Part shown: in pieces, positions 53,174 to 59,932 of the stretch
Numbering within the stretch: position 1 is the first letter of the stretch
Layout: every line of letters starts with the position of its first letter
Source: a virus
Direction: 5' to 3' (one strand)
IMG/VR virus record: IMGVR_UViG_3300034108_000145
Span: 1 to 64,000 of that record
DNA length: 64,000 nucleotides
Position numbers and translations under genes: made by a program
The notes under the pieces: model-generated
The model's input: the letters and a program-made list of their open reading frames with translations, nothing else
Databases searched by the model: none
Told to the model about the DNA's origin: nothing

Positions 53174-54520
53174 TTATACAGTCTCTAGAGATACTGCATT
53201 ACCAGCCGCACTTGCACTAGCTGTAATGAAGTTAGTGATTGTAGTTGTTGCAGTACCAGCAGGTACGTGAACTACGATCAAATACTGATCATTATCAAAA
53301 GTACTAGTAGGGTTGTTAAAACGTGGAACGTTGTGTAAGATCAATACTTGATCATACAAACCGTTACGGTTAACAGTTGCCAAAGCTGGATCAGCTTCGA
53401 TCTCACGCATACGTAAATGCTCTACACGAGAACTATCAGGATATGCGTTTTGTAAGTAACGACCATCTAAGATCAACTCACGAAGTACAGTTTCACCTGA
53501 ACCTGAAGCTTGCTTAGGAGCTTGTGTTTCTGATACAGAAATACACTCTACTTTACAAGGCTCACCAGACTCGTCTACTACAGAAGCGTAGATAAACAAA
53601 GGCTCTAAATCATACTTGTCAGTAGGAGTGAAAGTACAGTTACCAAACTTAGTGTCTACATAAGCAGCAACGATGTCTAAATGAGAGTTTACAGATCCTA
53701 AGCTAGAAGTAGCAGGAGTGTAACCAGCAGTAGTTTGTGCACTAAAGATAGCTGCGTTACCATTAGTTGAGCTTACTGCATTTTGAGTAAGGGTAATTGT
53801 TGTATTACCAGAGCTAGCTGAATCAGCAGCACCAACTAATAAAACTAAGCTGTTAGGAGCTAAAGAAGCATGAACTACTTTTTCACCTACTTGGAACAAC
53901 GCTGCATCAGCATTTGCTACAGCAATAGTTGCTAAACCTACAGTAGGGTCAATAGCTACAGAAGCTGTAGTTTCTAACCATACTTTAGCTTGTACGAAAT
54001 CTTTTAACAAAGGAGCTTCGTTGATCTGATCAGCCCATTTCAAAAGAGCCACAGTGTGGTCAATTGCAGCTTTGTTTGCATCACAGCATCCTGTGTAAGC
54101 ATCCAATGTTTTGTACAATTGGTGGTTCAAGAAACGGAGAGCAGGAGAACCTTTAACGTCAAGACGTAGACGGATAGTGCTGTCACAAGCAAGACCTGCA
54201 CAAGCATTAGCTTCTACTTTAACGATTTGATTCTTAGCAGCATCAGAAGTTACTTTAATAACACGGCTGATGTACTTAGGGTTAATTACTTTAGACTTAA
54301 CAGACTCTTTGTAACCACCGTGAACAGGGCCAATTTTGTCAGTAGCAAAGTAACTACCTTGAGCCATAATAAATGGAGCGGCTTGAGCAGAAACTACTTG
54401 GAAAGTCTTGGCATCAAAGAAACCAATTTGACCAGCAGTTAAAGCATCAGTACCACCAGAGCTAGCAAGCGTAGTGCTAGCAGGCAAGAATGACTTGCGG
54501 AATGCATTAGGAAAATACAT
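53174..54520 (-). CDS. Abundant-looking structural protein of unknown family, 448 aa
   Basis: The protein begins MYFPNAFRKSFLPASTTLAS. Residues 1-120 include an N-terminal attachment-like piece and a beta domain (RVIKVTSDAAKNQIVKVEAN, then STIRLRLDVKGSPALRFLNH). A Val/Thr/Ala-rich domain (about 185-265) follows, and then a C-terminal region (ELILDGRYLQNAYPDSSRVE, then EIEADPALATVNRNG). Strong expression is suggested by a leader nearly identical to that of the capsid gene and by the strong terminator. It resembles tail tube or sheath-like proteins only loosely, and these would be odd in a short-tailed phage. A ring, tail-hub or capsid-decoration protein is equally possible. Confidence 0.6.
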   Translation of the reverse strand: MYFPNAFRKSFLPASTTLASSGGTDALTAGQIGFFDAKTFQVVSAQAAPFIMAQGSYFATDKIGPVHGGYKESVKSKVINPKYISRVIKVTSDAAKNQIVKVEANACAGLACDSTIRLRLDVKGSPALRFLNHQLYKTLDAYTGCCDANKAAIDHTVALLKWADQINEAPLLKDFVQAKVWLETTASVAIDPTVGLATIAVANADAALFQVGEKVVHASLAPNSLVLLVGAADSASSGNTTITLTQNAVSSTNGNAAIFSAQTTAGYTPATSSLGSVNSHLDIVAAYVDTKFGNCTFTPTDKYDLEPLFIYASVVDESGEPCKVECISVSETQAPKQASGSGETVLRELILDGRYLQNAYPDSSRVEHLRMREIEADPALATVNRNGLYDQVLILHNVPRFNNPTSTFDNDQYLIVVHVPAGTATTTITNFITASASAAGNAVSLETV

Positions 54521-54546
54521 AGGGCTTTAATTTAAAGGGTTATAAA
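54521..54546 (-). promoter_or_regulatory. Shared leader element of the 448-aa gene
   Basis: The minus strand before the ATG reads AACCCTTTAAATTAAAGCCC. The capsid gene has almost the same sequence (AACCCTTAAATTTTAAAGCC) in the same place. It has no Shine-Dalgarno and may be a translation enhancer for the most abundant virion proteins. A promoter is less likely because it touches the start codon. Confidence 0.5.
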
Positions 54547-54561
54547 TAAATAAATAAAAAT

Positions 54562-54975
54562 TTAACTTAAGAACATTAACTTATACTTGGTTGCAGAAAT
54601 CAAACTCTTCACCTCATCTAGTTGGTTTGTTACTTCTGAAAAGGTCATAATCTTTTGTAACTGCACCACTTCGTTATATAAGTCTTTCATGTGAGATATT
54701 GCTTCCTGTACAGACCCGCATTTATATGCAGGCACTACTGGAAAATCTAGAAGCTTCTCACGAGCTCCTTGATACTGTTCAGCTACAGCATCTACTAAAT
54801 CAGGCATTGCCTCATAAAACTCATTAAGAGCTTTGTGTGCTGAGTAAGAACCAGGTCCAGTTATTTTAAGATGCAACTGGTGCATACTTGTTGTAAGAGC
54901 TTGAGCGTGAGCCAACATTGCTGCTGTCTCTGTACAAGGTCCCATCGGTCCAGGTCTTTGTAATTTCTGTATCAT
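54562..54975 (-). CDS. Dps/ferritin-like small protein (DUF5856-type), 137 aa
   Basis: The sequence MHQLHLKITGPGSYSAHKAL and then FYEAMPDLVDAVAEQYQG has the pattern of a Dps-like four-helix bundle. His35, His47, Asp62 and Glu66 are spaced 12, 15 and 4 residues apart, exactly as in the Dps ferroxidase ligands His31, His43, Asp58 and Glu62. The N-terminal 20 residues (RPGPMGPCTETA) are unlike Dps, and at 137 residues it is shorter than cellular Dps. The fold also fits phage DUF5856. It is embedded between a ring protein gene (TAATG overlap at 54975) and an abundant structural gene, so it may be a virion part. Iron or DNA binding is inferred from the ligands. Confidence 0.72.
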   Translation of the reverse strand: MIQKLQRPGPMGPCTETAAMLAHAQALTTSMHQLHLKITGPGSYSAHKALNEFYEAMPDLVDAVAEQYQGAREKLLDFPVVPAYKCGSVQEAISHMKDLYNEVVQLQKIMTFSEVTNQLDEVKSLISATKYKLMFLS

Positions 54976-55676
54976 TAACTATTTCTTTGAGCGTTTTGTA
55001 CTTCTCTTTGATACTGATTCATAGACTCTATATCACCGGCTAAAATAGCTGCAGCTTCATCTGCTAAAATCTCACATATGTCTTCTTTAAGTTCACATGT
55101 TTGATCTGCTCTAAATGTAGCTCCTGTAGATATATTTGTACAACCTATAAACTGAACATCTCTTGGAAGTCTATAATATGTAAGCTTAATATCTTGAATA
55201 TCAAACTGATTGTTTGTATACAGCTTTAGTTTATCTGCAGCTATTGTACAAAAGGTTTCTGACCAGTCAAAGCTTGGAGACTTAAAGTTGTCAGCCAAAA
55301 GGATGTCAACGTTAGCTTCTTCAGCTTGATATATAGAAAGAGCTCTTTTAGGACAACAATCAGTTTTTGCGTTAGCACTAACTCTTACAAAGTGTAAAAA
55401 GTTTGCAGGAATGTTAGCTGACTCAATATACTTATCTTTTACTGTCCCCGCTAAAGGAACTTCTGTTAAAAGAACTTGTACATCATCAACAATTGTAACA
55501 CTCTGTTCTGCAGCCTCTTTTGACGGATTAAGAGCATGGAGACGTCTACGTACCCATTCTAACTGAGCTTTATTAAAAGCTTCTTGGATCATCCAACATT
55601 CAATGTTGTCATAATCAAAGCTAGCTAGTTTATTAAGCCTTTGTTTTATCTTAATTTGTAAGAGATTGTTATTCAT
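54975..55676 (-). CDS. Head-tail connector / ring protein, P22 gp4-like, 233 aa
   Basis: A helical N-terminus (IKIKQRLNKLASFDYDNIEC, then IQEAFNKAQLEWVRRRLHAL) precedes a beta-rich middle. A later stretch (SFDWSETFCTIAADKLKLYT, then IQDIKLTYYRLPRDVQFIG) is typical of connector proteins of the P22 gp4 family. The C-terminal helix (CEILADEAAAILAGDIESMN) closes the pattern. In crAss-like virions this type of protein is the first ring below the portal. It lies between a head protein gene and the Dps-like gene. Several Cys (CCPKR) resemble those in the ring proteins encoded 30 kb away. Confidence 0.74.
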   Translation of the reverse strand: MNNNLLQIKIKQRLNKLASFDYDNIECWMIQEAFNKAQLEWVRRRLHALNPSKEAAEQSVTIVDDVQVLLTEVPLAGTVKDKYIESANIPANFLHFVRVSANAKTDCCPKRALSIYQAEEANVDILLADNFKSPSFDWSETFCTIAADKLKLYTNNQFDIQDIKLTYYRLPRDVQFIGCTNISTGATFRADQTCELKEDICEILADEAAAILAGDIESMNQYQREVQNAQRNS

Positions 55677-55684
55677 ATACTATT

Positions 55685-56701
55685 TTACTGCATCCAGTAC
55701 TTTTCAACTTTTTTAGTTAAGTCTATTAAAATCTCCTCGTTCAAAGGATTTTTTAAATATTCTACTACATCTGAAGGAGTTCTACCTAACATAGTAGTTG
55801 TTTGCATATGATAGATAAAGCCGTCTGATTTTGGAGCAATGAACTTAAAGTAGTTACTATCTTTTACAATAGATCTAATCTTTAATGTTTCCATATCTAG
55901 ATTAGCTGCATCTAAAAATCTCTGAGCGGTTTTACGCTTATCTTTTTCTACCAAGTCTCCGTTAATGTATTTATCCATGTTGTCATAGATAACGTCATTA
56001 GGTGTAGACTTTTTATATTGAGCACTATTTGCATCTAAAACTTTAGCTACATATAAGAGCTTGTTTTGGTTTTTATCAAATAGTTTCTGAAGTTCTGCAA
56101 GAGCTTTGTTACGAAGCTTCTTAACTTCAGTTTGTATAGAAGCAGTTTCTTCTAGCTTATCTAAATAAAACTTAGGAGGTACTGGCATTCTACGAGCGTC
56201 ATCAAGACTCTTTGCAACAATACTAAAACCACCTGCATCTATAGCGTATAATCTGATTAAATCATATGGATCTTTATCAGGTTCTAAGTACAAAGGTTCA
56301 TTACCGCATCTAATCTTAATCTTATCCCAGAAGTCGTTATTATCTGGTTTAAGAAGTTTAACCTTATTCCAAAACTGATCATCTGTTGGATCAATCACAT
56401 TGGAAGCTAATTCTTTTTCTAGTTGAGCTACTACAGCACGGATTTGTTTAATCTTAGCTTCTTGCTCTTCTAAAGGAAGATCTTTAATGTCTGGAGAAAA
56501 CTCATTTAGACCAGTTAAGTATCTTTTGATACCGTTGATTTCTAAACAAGCAATTGGTTCCTCGTGGAACGCTCCATCAAAAAGACTTAATCCGTATTTC
56601 TGTAATCCCATGTTATCCACTAAAGGATCAAAGAATGGACGGATTGCAATGCTTGAACGTTTGTTCTGTGGATACTTCTCCACAATAGTTACACTACTCA
56701 T
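55685..56701 (-). CDS. Head-associated protein of unknown function, 338 aa
   Basis: The protein begins MSSVTIVEKYPQNKRSSIAI. The N-terminal third is mixed alpha/beta, followed by long charged helices (EAKIKQIRAVVAQLEKELAS). Two short near-repeats, DDQFWNKVKLLKPDNN and NDFWDKIKIRC, lie near residues 106-132. A second helical region (EVKKLRNKALAELQKLFDKN) and a compact C-terminal domain (SDGFIYHMQTTTMLGRTPSD) complete it. It directly follows the capsid gene and its structured RNA element and precedes the ring protein gene, so a head or head-completion role is likely. I do not recognise the family. Confidence 0.66.
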   Translation of the reverse strand: MSSVTIVEKYPQNKRSSIAIRPFFDPLVDNMGLQKYGLSLFDGAFHEEPIACLEINGIKRYLTGLNEFSPDIKDLPLEEQEAKIKQIRAVVAQLEKELASNVIDPTDDQFWNKVKLLKPDNNDFWDKIKIRCGNEPLYLEPDKDPYDLIRLYAIDAGGFSIVAKSLDDARRMPVPPKFYLDKLEETASIQTEVKKLRNKALAELQKLFDKNQNKLLYVAKVLDANSAQYKKSTPNDVIYDNMDKYINGDLVEKDKRKTAQRFLDAANLDMETLKIRSIVKDSNYFKFIAPKSDGFIYHMQTTTMLGRTPSDVVEYLKNPLNEEILIDLTKKVEKYWMQ

Positions 56702-56731
56702 GTTTTGGTTTGTTTGGTTTTTATTATAACT

Positions 56732-56747
56732 GGTTACAAATGTAACC
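56732..56747. repeat. 7-bp inverted repeat GGTTACA-AA-TGTAACC before the 338-aa gene
   Basis: A perfect inverted repeat with a 2-base loop lies about 31 bases upstream of the ATG at 56701. On the plus strand TTTTATATTT follows, so it could serve as a plus-strand terminator; on the minus strand it may be an operator. Its role is open. Confidence 0.5.
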
Positions 56748-56760
56748 TTTTATATTTAGA

Positions 56761-56898
56761 ACCTATTAGGAGTTGCGAGCTCCCCATGTGATCATTCATG
56801 GTACGCATACAATAGGTGGCCTGAGGATACTATCCGCAGGGTGGTGTGAGTGTATCATTTGGCAGGGGATTTTAACCCCCTGCCTCAGATACTATTTT
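56761..56898. ncRNA. Structured, GC-rich RNA element after the capsid gene (orientation unclear)
   Basis: This 138-base stretch is about half GC in otherwise AT-rich DNA. Several helices nest cleanly. ACCTATT (56761-56767) pairs with AATAGGT (56811-56817) and encloses a GGAG/CTCC hairpin with a 7-base loop and a CCATG/CATGG hairpin with an 8-base loop. CTGAGG (56821-56826) pairs with CCTCAG (56883-56888) and encloses GATAC/GTATC (56826-56830 / 56852-56856) and an 8-bp GGCAGGGG/CCCCTGCC hairpin (56861-56884). On the plus strand it ends in T6 (56893-56898 region). On the minus strand it is the 3' untranslated region of the capsid message, and one hairpin looks like a tRNA T-arm. No family was recognised. 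Confidence 0.55.
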
Positions 56899-58518
56899 TT
56901 AGAATGATCCACCAGTTACAGGGTTTCTCATAACAATCTTCAATACTTTCGTAGGATCTTTAACCCAGATAGCAGGCATTGTTTGAGTCATGAACACACG
57001 GTAGCCGTTGAAGTTTCCAGAAGACTGGAAGCCTTGAGTACGACCCATGTAATCCATAGTACCGTTTTGATAGAACCACTTCAATTGATTATCCCAAGAT
57101 AACTTCAACAAGAAGATGTTGTCGTTAGTGTTCTCAGTGATATCAAAGATGATGAAATTATAAGAACTTAATGGGAAACCATCAATGATTGGGTTCTCAA
57201 TGTCATTAGTGTGGATGTTATCAAACGCTGGGTTCAATACAAACTTAACGTTAGCCAAGAACGGAATAACGTATTGAGTGTAAGCAAAACCAAAGTTTAG
57301 ATCCATACCTTTGCCAGTGATAGCACCAACTTCAGAAGCATTGATTACTAAGCCAGAGTTAATAGCCTCACGCTTAATAGCTTCATTAACAAGTTTCATA
57401 CCACCAAGACCTGTTTGTACAACTAAGCTACGCTTAGGATCTGGTCCTTGGAACTCAACTTTACCATTGAAGAAGTTGAAGATCTCAGACTTGAATAGAT
57501 CCAAGTTGAAACTACCTTTGTTGTAAATACGCTTGTAAGAGTTATCTAACTGCTTCCAAAGACCAACTGATAGACGAATATCATCTGGACCATCTTGCTT
57601 AACTTTACCACCTTGACCCCACATAAGGTAAGTTTCGATGTCGTTAGCAATCTTACTCAAATGAGCTGCTTCCATAGTAGTTAAGAATGTACGAGTTAAC
57701 TGACCAGATTGGTAAGCTTTCTTTACATAATCTTTACCCATTTTAGAAGCCATGTCTTCTAAGTTAGAAATAGAAGGATCTACGCTCTTGTCAAAGTTTC
57801 TCCAAAGCTCAACTACAGGAACTGTACCATCAGCTTTTAAACCACCTTTCATCATTAAGTCAGCACGAGAGCTAACAGAATAGTGAACGTGAGCTTCAGC
57901 ACCACCTACATAGTTGTAGAATTCACGGAAACCTGCACTGATGTTACCGATATCAGAGAAACGCTCACCGTATTCACCACGAGCAGAACCTTTACGGAAC
58001 ACCTTAGTACCAACTTTTAAGTACTTGTTATCCAAGAACTTAGCGTTGTCATTGTTTACAAGCTGAACTGTGTAAATGAAACCGTCACCAGCTGGGATGA
58101 TATCGTCAGCAGTGATGTACATTTCAACACCGTTGTATTTGTCATAAGTGATGATATCACCATGTCCAAAAGAACGCTTGTTTACTTTAATTTTGAAACT
58201 CTGTCCGTCAATGCCTTTTGTAGCATTAGCGGATTCTACATCTTCTGTAATGTAAGGTAGATCCTGAGTTACTGGGATCTGCCATTTGTACTCACCACGT
58301 GCGTTATCTACAGAGATAACGTTCTTTCCTCCAAAGCTAGACATCTGGTACAAAGGCATTTCTACCTTTTGAGCCATTGCCCATAAATCTACAGGACCTA
58401 AATCAGTAGGTTCTGCACTCTTAAGAAGGTTTGAAAGGTGGTAGGAGTCTACGTGTGAGCTAGTTGCATAGCTGGTATCTCGTAGAAATATACCATTGTT
58501 CAAAACTGGAGTTGCCAT
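56899..58518 (-). CDS. Major capsid protein, HK97-fold, crAss-like, 539 aa
   Basis: The protein (MATPVLNNGIFLRDTSYATS, then SSFGGKNVISVDNARGEYKW) resembles crAss-like major capsid proteins, which are usually about 490-500 residues. It has the expected mix: an N-terminal arm, a long spine-like helical stretch (LTRFTLTTMEAAHLSKIAND-like region near 280-300) and a beta-rich C-terminal half (PIIDGFPLSSYNFIIFDITE). Position also fits: it follows the scaffold-like gene, which follows the portal. It should build the icosahedral shell as pentamers and hexamers. The leader element matches that of the 448-residue gene, and a structured RNA follows the stop codon. Confidence 0.85.
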   Translation of the reverse strand: MATPVLNNGIFLRDTSYATSSHVDSYHLSNLLKSAEPTDLGPVDLWAMAQKVEMPLYQMSSFGGKNVISVDNARGEYKWQIPVTQDLPYITEDVESANATKGIDGQSFKIKVNKRSFGHGDIITYDKYNGVEMYITADDIIPAGDGFIYTVQLVNNDNAKFLDNKYLKVGTKVFRKGSARGEYGERFSDIGNISAGFREFYNYVGGAEAHVHYSVSSRADLMMKGGLKADGTVPVVELWRNFDKSVDPSISNLEDMASKMGKDYVKKAYQSGQLTRTFLTTMEAAHLSKIANDIETYLMWGQGGKVKQDGPDDIRLSVGLWKQLDNSYKRIYNKGSFNLDLFKSEIFNFFNGKVEFQGPDPKRSLVVQTGLGGMKLVNEAIKREAINSGLVINASEVGAITGKGMDLNFGFAYTQYVIPFLANVKFVLNPAFDNIHTNDIENPIIDGFPLSSYNFIIFDITENTNDNIFLLKLSWDNQLKWFYQNGTMDYMGRTQGFQSSGNFNGYRVFMTQTMPAIWVKDPTKVLKIVMRNPVTGGSF

Positions 58519-58546
58519 AAGGCTTTAAAATTTAAGGGTTAATAAA
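58519..58546 (-). promoter_or_regulatory. Shared leader element of the capsid gene
   Basis: The minus strand before the ATG reads AACCCTTAAATTTTAAAGCC, nearly identical to the leader of the 448-residue gene. The gap to the preceding gene is only 32 bases, so this is probably a translation signal specific to high-copy virion proteins. Confidence 0.5.
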
Positions 58547-58550
58547 TTAT

Positions 58551-59822
58551 TTAACGTTTAAAAATATTTTGAGGTCTAGATATTTTTCTAGATCTAGTCT
58601 CTTCTTCTTCTTGGAATGTACTAACGTTCTTACGAGACTGTTCAGTCTTAAGTTGTCGTACTGTTTGTTCTACTGCTTGGTTCTTTCCTTGCTTAGTAAG
58701 GCTTGAGCGATACTCATCAGGGTTAGAAAGTAACCAAAGAGCTTCAGCAATCAATGGGTAGTTAGGTTCTACAAACTGATACTTCTCTAAAAGATGACCC
58801 AACAAGTTTGTTGGACGTCCACTGATAGATGGGTATTGAGGCTGAACCAACCCACTATATAACTGAGCTTGAGTCTTTTTATCTAGCTTAAGACCATTAA
58901 TCTCAGCTGGACGAAGAGCTTCAAATACATTTTGCATGTAAGCTTGGGCAGCTTGTTCTTGCTGTTCCTTTCTAGCTTCTTGTTCTGCAATTGTAGCTTG
59001 AACAAACTCTTCTTGCATTTGGTCTAACTTTGGTTTAAACTGTTTAGCTTTCTTTTCTAAAGCTCCAATTTCTCTCCAAGTAGAAACTTCTTCTTCAATT
59101 TCATCTGCTGTACCAAAACCAGTGGCTTGTAAATAAGATCTTACAATACCTTCTTGGTCATTTTCATCAGTAGGGTCCATTTCACGAACTTGTTCTACCT
59201 GAGCCAAAGCTTGGAAAAGACCTTTAAGATCTTGTCCGCCATCTGCTACATACTTAGCTGCATATTGCAACTCGTCTGGTAAAGACTCAAAGAACTCTTG
59301 AGGAGTCTTAGCTGCTACTTCTTGTTTTAAGTTATCCAAGTTAGCTTGCCACAACTCTTCAACATCTTTCTCTCCTAATGTACCTAAGTAATCATCAAGA
59401 GATTGTTTTGTTTCATCATAGTCATCAAAGGCAAACATTTCCTTTGACTCAATGCGTTTTTTAAGAAACTCTACTAATCCAGACTTTTCTGTTTTAGGAC
59501 GTCCTCCTTTTGCTTTAGAATCAGATGTGTCATCATCATCTAAATCTTTAAGAAGATCATCAGTTTCTTCTTTTGTTACAGGTTTTGTTCCACGTGGAAC
59601 ATCACCATCTTTATCATCTGTTTCATCATCAGACGAATTATCATCGTCATCTAAGAAACTAAAATCTTGAGCTTTTTGACTAAAAATGTTAGGTTTAACA
59701 TCCTTCTTGTCTTCTGTGCTAGGAGTAACAATGCTATCTGCACCGGGAGCTCCTAACCAACTGTCAATGTCAAGATCAACTTGCTGTACACTAGTTTGTA
59801 CATTGGTTTGATTATCAGTCAT
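58551..59822 (-). CDS. Acidic scaffold-like head assembly protein, 423 aa
   Basis: The N-terminal 100 residues are very acidic and disordered-looking (FLDDDDNSSDDETDDKDGDV). Helical segments follow, with a glutamine/glutamate-rich coiled coil near 255-300 (EEFVQATIAEQEARKEQQEQ) and a basic C-terminus (SRKISRPQNIFKR). Acidic start, coiled-coil middle and basic end, encoded between portal and capsid protein, are hallmarks of phage scaffolding proteins, which bind the capsid through a basic C-terminus. No protease motif was seen. It is the first gene of its unit, 22 bases past a promoter motif copy. Confidence 0.72.
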   Translation of the reverse strand: MTDNQTNVQTSVQQVDLDIDSWLGAPGADSIVTPSTEDKKDVKPNIFSQKAQDFSFLDDDDNSSDDETDDKDGDVPRGTKPVTKEETDDLLKDLDDDDTSDSKAKGGRPKTEKSGLVEFLKKRIESKEMFAFDDYDETKQSLDDYLGTLGEKDVEELWQANLDNLKQEVAAKTPQEFFESLPDELQYAAKYVADGGQDLKGLFQALAQVEQVREMDPTDENDQEGIVRSYLQATGFGTADEIEEEVSTWREIGALEKKAKQFKPKLDQMQEEFVQATIAEQEARKEQQEQAAQAYMQNVFEALRPAEINGLKLDKKTQAQLYSGLVQPQYPSISGRPTNLLGHLLEKYQFVEPNYPLIAEALWLLSNPDEYRSSLTKQGKNQAVEQTVRQLKTEQSRKNVSTFQEEEETRSRKISRPQNIFKR

Positions 59823-59844
59823 AAATGTTTGGTTTTTTGTGTAT

Positions 59845-59863
59845 CTCTACATAAATAATATAC
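59845..59863 (-). promoter_or_regulatory. Putative phage late promoter (motif copy F)
   Basis: The minus strand reads GTATATTATTTATGTAGAG, two bases from copy A. It lies 29 bases downstream of the terminator after the portal gene and about 22 bases before the ATG at 59822. It would boost scaffold and capsid expression. Confidence 0.6.
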
Positions 59864-59892
59864 AACTTTAAATTTTAAAAATTTACTTTACC

Positions 59893-59915
59893 TAAAAAAA
59901 ATATACCTAAGGTAT
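59893..59915 (-). terminator. Terminator after the portal gene
   Basis: The minus strand has a short stem ATACC / GGTAT with a 3-base loop, followed directly by ATTTTTTTT. The stem is weak but the T-run is strong. It separates the TerL-portal transcript from the scaffold-capsid unit. Confidence 0.6.
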
Positions 59916-59932
59916 GGATAATAGAGCTATAA

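Noticed and set aside
53174-54520. Tail sheath protein assignment for the 448-residue gene
   Set aside because: There is only a loose resemblance, and no tape-measure, tube or baseplate genes were seen. The ring and muzzle proteins indicate a short-tailed particle.
56761-56817. Possible tRNA with a 7-bp acceptor-like stem and a T-arm-like hairpin on the minus strand
   Set aside because: Only 57 bases long, with no D-arm, no regular anticodon arm and no proper T-loop consensus. I kept it as part of a structured RNA of unknown type.
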